This document shows positions 12,218 to 19,802 of a stretch of 22,539 nt of DNA, piece by piece. The stretch is taken from assembly GCA_900549005.1 (NCBI GenBank), contig URMT01000020.1, positions 1 through 22,539 on the forward strand, given 5' to 3'. Below the pieces are notes generated by a model that was not told where the DNA came from, did not search any database, and saw only the letters and a list, made by a program, of their open reading frames with translations. A program made the position numbers and the translations under genes. Every line of letters starts with the position of its first letter. The first letter of the stretch is position 1. This stretch comes from an uncultured Eubacteriales bacterium (GTDB lineage Bacteria > Bacillota > Clostridia > Christensenellales > Borkfalkiaceae).

Positions 12218-14074
12218 TTACTGCATTGCAGACTTGACTTTTTCTTCGCGGAACTGCTTTATGTACAGGTTGTAGTAATAGCCGCGCTTTGCAAGCAGTT
12301 CTTCGTGCCTGCCCCTTTCAACTATCTTGCCGTCCTGCACGACGAGTATTACGTCTGCCGAGCGGATTGTGGACAGCCTGTGGGCGATGACGAAGCTCGT
12401 TCTGCCGCGCATCAGCTTTTCTATCGCGTCCTGTATCAGCTTTTCGGTTATGGTGTCTATCGAGGAGGTCGCCTCGTCTAAAACGAATATGGCGGGGTCG
12501 GCAAGTATTGCGCGCGCGAACGACAGAAGCTGTTTTTCGCCCGTGGAGAGCGTGTTGCCGCCCTCGCCCACCACGCTGTCGTAGCCATTTTCGAGCCTGG
12601 CGATAATCTTATCTGCGTTTACGCTTGCGCAGGCCGCATCCAGCTCTTCCTGCGTGGCGTCCTCCTTGCCGTACAGAAGGTTTTCGCGCACGGTGCCGGA
12701 AAATAGGTGCGGCGTCTGCAAAACGTAGCCTATGTGGCTGTGCAGCCAGCCCACAGAGCGCTCGCGCACGTCTTTGCCGTCTATTAAAACCTGCCCTTCC
12801 GTCGGCTCGAAGAAGCGGCACACGAGGTTTACGAGCGTAGATTTGCCAGCGCCCGTTTCGCCCACGATGGCCACGTTGGTGCCCTGCGGCACTTTGAGGT
12901 TGAAGTGTTCGAGCACGTATTCCTCGCCGTCGGGGTATTTGAAGGTTACGTCCTTAAACTCCACGTCGCCGTGCAAATCTTCCCAGTTCTCCCTTTTGGG
13001 GTTGAAGGTGTCGCCGTACTTTTCCACCACTTCGGGCGTGTCCGATACGTCGGATTTGGTATTCAAAAGGGTAGTGACGCGCTCTACGTTTACCTTTACG
13101 GTAATCATATCGGCAATGGCGTCTACCGACCACTGCACGGGCGACATTATGCCCTGTGCGTACGTCATAAACACGGTGAGCGTGCCGAGCTGAATGGTCT
13201 GCTCCATCGTAAGAACGCCGCCGTACCACAAAACGAGCGCGAGCGCAACGAATGCCGCGAAGGATATTATGGTATAGAACAGTGCGCGGTGATGGCCGAG
13301 GCGGGTGGCCTGCCTGTGCATACGGCCGGTGTTGTTATAAAATCTTTTGTCGAGCTTTTCTTCGACGGCAAGCGTTTTGGAAGTTTCCACGCCCGTAATT
13401 CCCTCGTTGAAGCCGCCCGTTATCTCTGAATTTATTTCGCGCACGCGACGGTTTAAAACGGTGAGCTTGCGCTGGAAATAGCACGAAACGAGCGCGACGA
13501 GCGGGATGATTACTATAACGCACAGCGCGAGCACCCAGTTGATGGTGAGCATTATAACTACGGCGCTTAAAACGTACGTTATGTTCCAGCCGCCCTGGTA
13601 TACGTCCCACGAGATTATGGACGAGATGTTTGAAGTATCGCTCATCACCCTCGCGTGTATTCTGCCCACGCTGTTTACGTTGAAGTATGAAACGGAGAGC
13701 GTTTGCAGGTGGTTGAACACCGTGCGGCGCATATCGCGCAGGATGTAAAGTTCCAGCCTGCAACAGTTGTACGAGGCGATGTAGTCGATTACCATTACGA
13801 CGGCAAGGCACAGCACATACAGAAGTATGAATGGCAGAAGGCCTTCGGTGGTGCCACGCGCGATGAAATTGTTGATGGCGTATTCCTGGAATAGGGGCAT
13901 TACAGTGTTGAGCACGCCCACTATGATTGTGCCGAGTATCATCACGAAGAACATCCACTTGTAAGGAGCGAGGAAGGGTTTAAGTTTTGTAAGCCCGAAG
14001 AATTTTACCTTGGGCACGCTCTCGCCCGACATTTCCCGCTTTTTGCGCGGCTGTTTTGCGGCTTTATTCGTCAT
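12218..14074 (-). CDS. ABC exporter half-transporter, subunit with the catalytic Glu (618 aa)
   Basis: An N-terminal six-helix exporter domain (about residues 30-325) is fused to an ATPase domain. Walker A is GETGAGKST, the Q-loop is in YVLQTPHLF, and the signature is LSTGEKQ instead of LSGGQ. Walker B with catalytic Glu is IFVLDEATSSID, and the H-loop is IAHRLST. The gene overlaps the preceding exporter gene by 11 bp (ATGACGAATAA) and has AAGGAGG inside that gene's end, so the two are translated together. A deviant signature here with a deviant Walker B in the partner is the mark of BmrCD/YheIH- or TM287/288-type heterodimers. These export drugs, lipids or peptides; the cargo is unknown. Confidence 0.93.
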   Translation of the reverse strand: MTNKAAKQPRKKREMSGESVPKVKFFGLTKLKPFLAPYKWMFFVMILGTIIVGVLNTVMPLFQEYAINNFIARGTTEGLLPFILLYVLCLAVVMVIDYIASYNCCRLELYILRDMRRTVFNHLQTLSVSYFNVNSVGRIHARVMSDTSNISSIISWDVYQGGWNITYVLSAVVIMLTINWVLALCVIVIIPLVALVSCYFQRKLTVLNRRVREINSEITGGFNEGITGVETSKTLAVEEKLDKRFYNNTGRMHRQATRLGHHRALFYTIISFAAFVALALVLWYGGVLTMEQTIQLGTLTVFMTYAQGIMSPVQWSVDAIADMITVKVNVERVTTLLNTKSDVSDTPEVVEKYGDTFNPKRENWEDLHGDVEFKDVTFKYPDGEEYVLEHFNLKVPQGTNVAIVGETGAGKSTLVNLVCRFFEPTEGQVLIDGKDVRERSVGWLHSHIGYVLQTPHLFSGTVRENLLYGKEDATQEELDAACASVNADKIIARLENGYDSVVGEGGNTLSTGEKQLLSFARAILADPAIFVLDEATSSIDTITEKLIQDAIEKLMRGRTSFVIAHRLSTIRSADVILVVQDGKIVERGRHEELLAKRGYYYNLYIKQFREEKVKSAMQ

Positions 14075-15887
14075 ACCCCACCTCCTTTTTAATGTCGTCG
14101 GGCAGGCTCATCTGCATATCATAGATGCGCTTATATATGCCGTCTTTCTGCAAAAGCTCGTGCGAGGTGCCCTGTTCGGCTATCGTGCCGCCGTCCATCA
14201 CTATTATGTTGTCGGCGTGCATCACCGTAGTTATTCTGTGGGAAATGAGTATTACGGTGGCGCCGCCGAATTCGTTTGCAAGGCGGGCGCGTATGGCGGC
14301 GTCGGTATCGCTGTCCACCGCCGAGAGCGAGTCGTCGAAGACGAGTATGGGCGTCTTTCTTACCAGCGTGCGCGCAATGGATACGCGCTGCTTCTGCCCG
14401 CCCGAAAGGGTGACGCCGCGCTCGCCCACCACCGTTTCGTACCCCTGCGCAAACGAGCGGATATTGTCGTCAACGCAGGCGGCCTGTGCGGCGTGCTCTA
14501 CGCCCTCCTGCGAGATATTATCGCCCGCGACGGAGATGTTTTCGGCTATGGTTCCCGTATAGAGGTAACCCTCCTGCAACACGAAACCGATGTTCGAGCG
14601 CACGGTTGCGGGCGGAATGTCGTTGATATCCCTCCCGCCTATGTATATGTGCCCCTCAGTTACGGGGTAGAGCCTGTCGAGAAGGTACATCAGCGTTGAC
14701 TTGCCGCTGCCCGTACTGCCCAGAACGCCCAAAGTAGAGCCCTGGGGCACCCTGAAACTTACGTTTGAGAGCACGGGCTTGCCCTCTTCATACGAAAAGC
14801 CTACGTTTTTAAACTCTATGTCGCCCGAAAGTTCGCCTGCCTCGCCGTACTCCTCCTCGTCGGCGTTCATAATTTCGCCGATACGCGCGATTGAAACGCC
14901 CGCGCGGCTCATATTGGATATTATTCTGCCAAGCTGACGCACGGGGCCCATAAGCATTGTGTTATAGGAAATAAACGCCACCAGCTCGCCGGGAGTCATT
15001 TCGCCGTCTACGCAGAACAGAGTGCCCACAATGAGCAGCACCATACCCTGAATGGCGGCGAGGGAGTCGATTGTAGTCCAGAACCTTGCCATAGCGTGCA
15101 TAACCTTTACCCACAGCCCCGTGTAGTAAACGTTCTGCTTTTCAAACTTGTCGCGCTCGAAGCGCTCCCTGCCGAAGGCGCGCACAACGCGCACGCCCGT
15201 GAGGTTTTCCTGAGCTATGGTGGATAGCACGCCCTCTTCTTCGTCGCACTTTTTGAACGACTTGCGGGCGCCCTTATAGAATATGAGCGACGTGCCCACG
15301 AGCACGGGCACGAAGGCAAGCGCGATTGCCGCAAGTTTTGCGTTGGTGACGAACATAAAGGTTACCGACAGCACTACGATTATGATTATGCGGAACAGAT
15401 ATACAAGCTGGTTTGAAATGAAGTTTGATATCGCGTCGGCATCGGAAGTGCAGCGCTGGATTATGTCGCCCGTCTGGTGTTCGACGTGCCACGAAAGGGG
15501 CAGGCGCTGTATGTGCGAAAACAGGCTGTTGCGCATTCCGCGCATAAGCGTCTGGTTGGCGCGCTGGTTGAAGTAGGTTACGCAGTACTGGAATATTGCC
15601 ATAACCAGCGCGATTGCCGCGATTACGACGGCAAGTATCCAGATATTGCGCTTCAAGTAGTCCAGCCCGCCGAAGAGCTCGGCAAAACGGGCAAAGATGC
15701 TGTTAGGCGCCTTGTCGTCTATTACGCTGTCTATGGTAAAGCTGATTACCTGCGGTATGACCACGTTTAAAAAGGTGGTTATAAGGCTGGCGGCTATGCT
15801 TGCCAGAAAGAGCAGTTTGCAGCCGCGCAAAAAGTAACCGAGCATACCCGTGCGCGTATATTTTTGTTTTTGTGTAACTTTTTCCAT
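14064..15887 (-). CDS. ABC exporter half-transporter, subunit with degenerate Walker B (607 aa)
   Basis: A six-helix exporter domain is followed by an ATPase domain. Walker A is GSTGSGKST, the Q-loop is FVLQEGYLY, the signature is the canonical LSGGQKQR, and Walker B is ILVFDDSLSAVD with Asp in place of the catalytic Glu. The H-loop is ISHRITT. This subunit would supply the dead ATP site's Walker motifs and the live site's signature to its partner. I start at ATG 15887 (MEKVTQKQKY), preceded by AGGG, because the in-frame extension to 15980 reads through low-quality intergenic sequence. It lies 228 bp downstream of tldE with a strong hairpin between, so a shared transcript with tldDE is possible but not shown. 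Confidence 0.93.
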   Translation of the reverse strand: MEKVTQKQKYTRTGMLGYFLRGCKLLFLASIAASLITTFLNVVIPQVISFTIDSVIDDKAPNSIFARFAELFGGLDYLKRNIWILAVVIAAIALVMAIFQYCVTYFNQRANQTLMRGMRNSLFSHIQRLPLSWHVEHQTGDIIQRCTSDADAISNFISNQLVYLFRIIIIVVLSVTFMFVTNAKLAAIALAFVPVLVGTSLIFYKGARKSFKKCDEEEGVLSTIAQENLTGVRVVRAFGRERFERDKFEKQNVYYTGLWVKVMHAMARFWTTIDSLAAIQGMVLLIVGTLFCVDGEMTPGELVAFISYNTMLMGPVRQLGRIISNMSRAGVSIARIGEIMNADEEEYGEAGELSGDIEFKNVGFSYEEGKPVLSNVSFRVPQGSTLGVLGSTGSGKSTLMYLLDRLYPVTEGHIYIGGRDINDIPPATVRSNIGFVLQEGYLYTGTIAENISVAGDNISQEGVEHAAQAACVDDNIRSFAQGYETVVGERGVTLSGGQKQRVSIARTLVRKTPILVFDDSLSAVDSDTDAAIRARLANEFGGATVILISHRITTVMHADNIIVMDGGTIAEQGTSHELLQKDGIYKRIYDMQMSLPDDIKKEVGYDE

Positions 15888-15965
15888 AAAACCCTGAAAA
15901 GTGAAATTGGTGCGGCAATATGCCGCAATCAACGGTATTTTTTTACTTTTATTATTACGCACTTT

Positions 15966-15995
15966 GCCCGCCCCGCGCATACGCGCGGGGCGGGC
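15966..15995. other. Strong hairpin between tldE and the ABC exporter operon
   Basis: GCCCGCCCCGCGC (15966-15978) pairs perfectly with 15983-15995 around a four-base loop. A T-rich tail (ATTATTTATTTGTTT) lies on the plus-strand side only, although the flanking genes run on the minus strand. It is therefore not an ordinary terminator for tldE. A smaller hairpin (TGCGGCA-ATA-TGCCGCA, 15911-15927) lies nearer the exporter start. Confidence 0.5.
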
Positions 15996-16114
15996 ATTAT
16001 TTATTTGTTTACTCTGATGAAATCAAATTTTACGGGGCAGGCAATTTTAACGATAATATCCCCTTTCAACGATATGCGCCGCAACTGCCACGTTATTTTT
16101 CCGCGGCGCGCCGC

Positions 16115-17338
16115 TTACTTTTTGTCTATATTGAAGTAAGTTACAAGCACCTGCTCTTCCATATAGTCGAACATATCGTTCTTTGCGACTGCGATGAGGT
16201 CGTTGCCGAGGAAATCGTAGATATTACCCGAAATTCCGAATTCGGGCAGGGTGCCCACCAGCTTGCCGCCGTCGTAAAGGTACGCCAGCATTACGGGCGT
16301 GGCCACGTTGCCGTCGGGGGTCATATCGCCGCCCGAGGTCACAGAAATATAGATGGCCTTGCCCTTCACCACGTCGGTGAGCTTTGCGCCCTTGTCGTCG
16401 AACTGCACTCCGCGGAAGTTGCCGCTTTGGGGAACGCTGTCGAAATCGGCATAGCCGCTGCCCGAAAGGGGCATATTGAGCATTGCCGCCGAGCGCCTGT
16501 AAGTTGCCAGCCCTTCGAGCTTGCCCTGCTTTATAAAATAGAACTTATCCTGCGGCAGGGTTACGCCCTCGTCGTCGAAGAAGGGGGCCATCGCGTCCTT
16601 GCCGGGCGTGCGGTCAATCAGAAGGTCAACCTTGTCGCTGAACAGCTTCTGCCCCAGCTTGCCCGAAAACAGGCTGGCGCCGCTTGCGTACATCTCGGCA
16701 ACCATATGCGAAAGTATGTACTGCGCCACGCCCGCGTCGATTATTACGGGCAGCTTTTCTTCGGGCAGCGGCAGTTTGTTGCGGTATACGTCGAGGAGTT
16801 TGGCTATATCAGAAACGACTTTGTCCTCGCTGTAAAAATCCCTGCGGGCGCCGTAGCCGAGGTCCATTATGTTGGACGACTCGGCGGCCTTTATCATCAG
16901 CGAAACCTCCACCGAATCCGACGCATACGAAAGGTCTGTCCCCGCGCTGTCGCGGTAGGTTGATTCCATCTGCTCGGCGGCGAATTTGTCGCTGAATATG
17001 AAGTCGGGGAAGCGCTCTTTGAGCCTTGCGGCAAGACGCTTTGCGGCAGGGAGGAAATCGTCCTCCGCTATCGCCCCTTTGCATATATCTTCGTGCCTCT
17101 TCTCGCCCGAGCCGAGCGCGTCGGGATAGGGGATGTTCTGCGAAAGCGCCTCTTCGGCCTGTTTTTCAAGCGCTTTGTCGTCGCCCTCGCCTATTCTGCC
17201 CGCGACGCCGATTTTGCCGCCGTCGTATACCCTTACCACCGTCTTTTCATCCTCTTTTATGCGCAGGGAAGTAACTTCGCCCGCCGCGAGCGTTGCGGCA
17301 TAAGAGCGCGATTTATTTACAATTTTCTGTTTATTCAT
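16115..17338 (-). CDS. TldE/PmbA-like subunit of the TldD-TldE metallopeptidase (407 aa)
   Basis: TldD and TldE form a heterodimer in which TldD carries the zinc site and TldE completes the chamber; the pair degrades short unfolded peptides and trims leaders such as that of microcin B17. This protein has the family fold but no HExxxH. Visible landmarks are LPVIIDAGVAQYILSHMVAEMY, SGKLGQKLFSDKVDLLID, the FFDDEGVTLP loop and the C-terminal ISGNIYDFL. The start ATG 17338 follows AAGGTGG. It lies on the same strand downstream of the TldD gene but is separated by an unusual 312-bp hairpin-rich spacer. The assignment is strong at family level; the TldE role follows from the missing metal motif and from position. 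Confidence 0.9.
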   Translation of the reverse strand: MNKQKIVNKSRSYAATLAAGEVTSLRIKEDEKTVVRVYDGGKIGVAGRIGEGDDKALEKQAEEALSQNIPYPDALGSGEKRHEDICKGAIAEDDFLPAAKRLAARLKERFPDFIFSDKFAAEQMESTYRDSAGTDLSYASDSVEVSLMIKAAESSNIMDLGYGARRDFYSEDKVVSDIAKLLDVYRNKLPLPEEKLPVIIDAGVAQYILSHMVAEMYASGASLFSGKLGQKLFSDKVDLLIDRTPGKDAMAPFFDDEGVTLPQDKFYFIKQGKLEGLATYRRSAAMLNMPLSGSGYADFDSVPQSGNFRGVQFDDKGAKLTDVVKGKAIYISVTSGGDMTPDGNVATPVMLAYLYDGGKLVGTLPEFGISGNIYDFLGNDLIAVAKNDMFDYMEEQVLVTYFNIDKK

Positions 17339-17466
17339 AATTCCACCTTATAATATTTTGAAGTTGCGGCAAGCGCACACATTGCACGCCCAACACGGGT
17401 TCAGAGAAGCAAGCAAGACAAGGAGCGTGGAGCGTGCGGAACGGGGCAAAATTCTGAAATATTTTA

Positions 17467-17643
17467 CTTGCGCAAGCAGGGTTTCCCTGCGCCAGCGCGC
17501 CCCAATTTGTCGCGTAAGCGAGCTCACTGGAAGTGAATTGCCGCGATTATATATTCGTGGGCCCTTAAAAATCGCGGCAAGAGAAACTTAGTTTCTCAAC
17601 CTCACGGAATTTTTAGTGCGCGGCCCGCGCTAAAAATTCGTGA
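17467..17643. other. Hairpin cluster in the tldD-tldE spacer
   Basis: The 312 bp between the two genes (17339-17650) has no convincing gene but several inverted repeats. They are CTTGCGCAAG (17467-17476); GCAGGG-TTT-CCCTGC (17476-17490); TTGCCGCGATT (17538-17548) with 17570-17580, 11 bp perfect; GAGAAAC-TTA-GTTTCTC (17581-17597); and TCACGGAATTTTTAG (17602-17616) with 17630-17643, 14 bp with one bulge and a further GC stem inside. The last begins 8 bp beyond the tldD stop. None has a poly-U tail. Confidence 0.6.
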
Positions 17644-17650
17644 ACCTTTA

Positions 17651-18994
17651 TCACTGTACATTCATCCGCGACACACTCACATAAGGCCCGCCGAACGATA
17701 CGTTGAGCGGGAACTGCTCGTTTTTGCCACAGCCGCCGAAGATGTTTGAAATAACTTCGGCTTTATCGGAGAGCCCGTCGATGAGGTTGAGCGTTTCGAA
17801 CACGTTGCCCGAAATTACGGCGATTTTAACGGGGTCGCCTATCTTGCCGTCCACTATTTCATAAGCGCGCGCAGGCGCTATGGTGAACGTGCTCATTCCG
17901 GAGCCGTGCTTATAACTCTTTATGTAATAGCCGTGCTTTACGCGTGAGAACAGCTCCTCTTTCGGCGTTTCGCCCGCCTCGATTATAGTGCTGGTCATAC
18001 GCACAATCGGCTCGAATTCGCAGTTTATTGCACGGGCGTTGCCCGTTACCTCCTCTTCAAGGTCTGCCGCGGTGGCTGCCGAATGAAGCCTGCCCGTGAG
18101 CACGCCGTTCTTTATAAGGTAGGTCTTTTGCGTGCGCGTGCCCTCGTCGTCGAAGGGAACGTAGCCCGAGCCTTCCTCCTCGCCGCTGTCGTAGATGGAG
18201 AGTATATCTGCGCCCACCTTTTTGCCGAGCGTCCACTCCTTTTTCATATTCTCGTCGCCCAGCATAAAGTCCGATTCAGACTTGTGCCCGAACGATTCGT
18301 GCGCGAACACGCCCGCCGCCGTGGGTGAAAGGATTACGGGGAATACTCCCGCCTGAACGGGCCTTGCGTTGAGCAGAAAGTTTTCGAGCTCGGCCACGAA
18401 GTCCTTAATTTTATCGGGCGTAAACAGTGCGGCGAGTTTACCGAACGAATCGGCGGTATCGCCTTCGGAATCAGAGAAGTTGTCGCTGTCGTTTGCAAGT
18501 GCAAGGGCCGTCCTTGCGCCGCAAAGCTGGAAATCATACTTTATTTCGGCGCCCTTTGACGAATAGAATTCGTATACGGAGTACCTGTCGGAATATACGC
18601 CTACGTACATTTTTACGTACTGCGAGCTCTGCGCGGCGGCAAAGACGTTTTCAAGCAGCGCGCGCTTCTTTTCGATGGGCACGTCCTTTACGCAGTCGCC
18701 GCTGAATTTAATCAATTCTGCCATGTTGCCCTGCAAGCGGCGCACGGCGGCGTCGTCATTTATGGCGGGGTTGGGCGTTGCCATTGCGTAAAGTTTTTCA
18801 AGCTCCTCCTGCACGGCGCCCGTGCGGTAAGTTGAAGCATAATACCACATCTTGCCGTCGTAAACGCGGATAAACGCCTTTTTTACCGAGGACTGCTTGC
18901 TCTCTTCCAGCGCTCCGTTGCGGTAGCGGATGGAAGTTGTGAACCTGTCTTCTATTCTGACGTCGGAATAGAAACCCTCTTTAAAATCAAACAT
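17651..18994 (-). CDS. TldD-like zinc metallopeptidase (447 aa)
   Basis: This is the catalytic partner of the TldD/TldE pair. The metal site HESFGH (residues 232-237) is the HExxxH motif of the family, preceded by VILSPTAAGVFA and followed by GSGYVPFDDEGTRTQKTYLI. The C-terminal GGCGKNEQFPLNVSFGGPYVSVSRM contains the conserved Cys that normally helps bind zinc. The start is ATG 18994 (MFDFKEGF), because AAGGAG is correctly spaced for it; an ATG five codons upstream overlaps that ribosome site. The length is typical of the family. Substrate is unknown. It stands near peptide importer genes upstream and an exporter pair downstream, which could fit peptide maturation or turnover. Confidence 0.93.
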   Translation of the reverse strand: MFDFKEGFYSDVRIEDRFTTSIRYRNGALEESKQSSVKKAFIRVYDGKMWYYASTYRTGAVQEELEKLYAMATPNPAINDDAAVRRLQGNMAELIKFSGDCVKDVPIEKKRALLENVFAAAQSSQYVKMYVGVYSDRYSVYEFYSSKGAEIKYDFQLCGARTALALANDSDNFSDSEGDTADSFGKLAALFTPDKIKDFVAELENFLLNARPVQAGVFPVILSPTAAGVFAHESFGHKSESDFMLGDENMKKEWTLGKKVGADILSIYDSGEEEGSGYVPFDDEGTRTQKTYLIKNGVLTGRLHSAATAADLEEEVTGNARAINCEFEPIVRMTSTIIEAGETPKEELFSRVKHGYYIKSYKHGSGMSTFTIAPARAYEIVDGKIGDPVKIAVISGNVFETLNLIDGLSDKAEVISNIFGGCGKNEQFPLNVSFGGPYVSVSRMNVQ

Positions 18995-19386
18995 ACGTCT
19001 CCTTATCATCTGCGCAGGCCTTACGGGGACGGGTATGCACCTCGAACGGCGCGCAGCACTCAGATTTTATGCAAATTTTTATGAAATTTATTTTGCATAC
19101 AGTTTTTTATAAACCGCACTTTGCACAGGGAAACACAAATAAACTTACAGTTTAAAAATAAACGGTTGGTTGAGGCATATATGCGCCCCGATTTCAATAT
19201 TTTACCGAAAATTTGTGGCAAAAATTTATGGTGCAGCGCCGCAGAAAAACCGACATTTCTGCGCGCGCTTTATCCGCCTCGCGGCCGCATATTACAGACA
19301 CGGCACTGTTGCGCCGCACAATTGCTGCCGCCGTATTGTAACGCCGCCCGCGCCGTAGCGCGGGCGGCGTATATCTGCCAAAAAAA
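18995..19386. other. Gene-free spacer upstream of tldD
   Basis: This 392-bp stretch shows no coding frame with a ribosome site or family similarity. It is AT-rich from about 19060 to 19230, with an imperfect inverted repeat TGCAAATTTTTATG / AAATTTATTTTGCA (19071-19098). A small hairpin GCAGAAA/TTTCTGC lies at about 19240-19262. A tldD promoter must lie here, but no pair of good -35 and -10 boxes with correct spacing was found. Confidence 0.5.
19341..19370. other. Strong GC hairpin downstream of the opp operon
   Basis: ACGCCGCCCGCGC (19341-19353) pairs perfectly with 19358-19370 around CGTA. It begins 16 bp past the DUF3899 stop codon on the minus strand. No U-run follows, so it may end or protect the transcript rather than act as a classical terminator. 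Confidence 0.55.
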
Positions 19387-19797
19387 TTACATTCCCGGCT
19401 GTTGAAGCGCATAATACGGGATGAGAAAACATATAGAAACGACAATGAATATCGCCCCGACTATAAGAAGGAAGGCTATCGGCCTTTTCTTTTCTTTCTT
19501 CTCCTGGCGGTAATCGTAAAAAGTTCTGTATTTGCGCTTTGTGACGTCGCGGCGGAACAGATTTATGAACATATGGAAGCCGAATCCGAAAATATCGAAC
19601 AGGCCGCCGTTGCTGGCAAATACCAATGCTCCTACGCCCGCGAGTATCACCCCCGGGACGAAAAAGGAATCTGAAAGTATCTGCATCACCTGAACGGTAT
19701 CCGTTTCGGTGAATACTCCCTTTGCGCCCATAATGGCGAGCGCAATCGCCGCGCCTATCAGCGCAGATATGCCGTAACTTAAAAGTTTAGCTTTCAT
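19387..19797 (-). CDS. DUF3899 family membrane protein (136 aa)
   Basis: A small integral membrane protein with three or four hydrophobic segments: about residues 6-25, 44-62, an amphipathic stretch at 66-80, and 107-128. The phrase SDSFFVPGVILAGVGALVFASNGGLFDIFGFG is characteristic of DUF3899. A charged loop (RRDVTKRKYRTFYDYRQEKKEKKR) precedes the last helix. It starts 5 bp after the oppF stop and has no ribosome site of its own, so it is probably translated by coupling within the opp operon. Function is unknown; being last in this operon suggests an accessory link to the peptide transporter, but that is inference. Confidence 0.85.
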   Translation of the reverse strand: MKAKLLSYGISALIGAAIALAIMGAKGVFTETDTVQVMQILSDSFFVPGVILAGVGALVFASNGGLFDIFGFGFHMFINLFRRDVTKRKYRTFYDYRQEKKEKKRPIAFLLIVGAIFIVVSICFLIPYYALQQPGM

Positions 19798-19802
19798 CGG
19801 GT

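Noticed and set aside
15888..15980. 31-codon N-terminal extension of the first ABC exporter subunit
   Set aside because: The extension reads through intergenic hairpin sequence, is not typical of exporters, and the ATG at 15887 fits the family start.
15920..16963. 347-codon open frame on the plus strand
   Set aside because: It is antisense to tldE, lacks a ribosome site and shows no recognisable domain.
17340..17388. 15-codon frame on the minus strand ending on the tldE start codon
   Set aside because: The ATGA overlap is suggestive of a coupled leader peptide, but there is no ribosome site, and such short frames are expected by chance.
19121..19405. 94-codon open frame on the plus strand in the spacer upstream of tldD
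   Set aside because: No ribosome site, no family match, and it runs into the 3' end of the DUF3899 gene.
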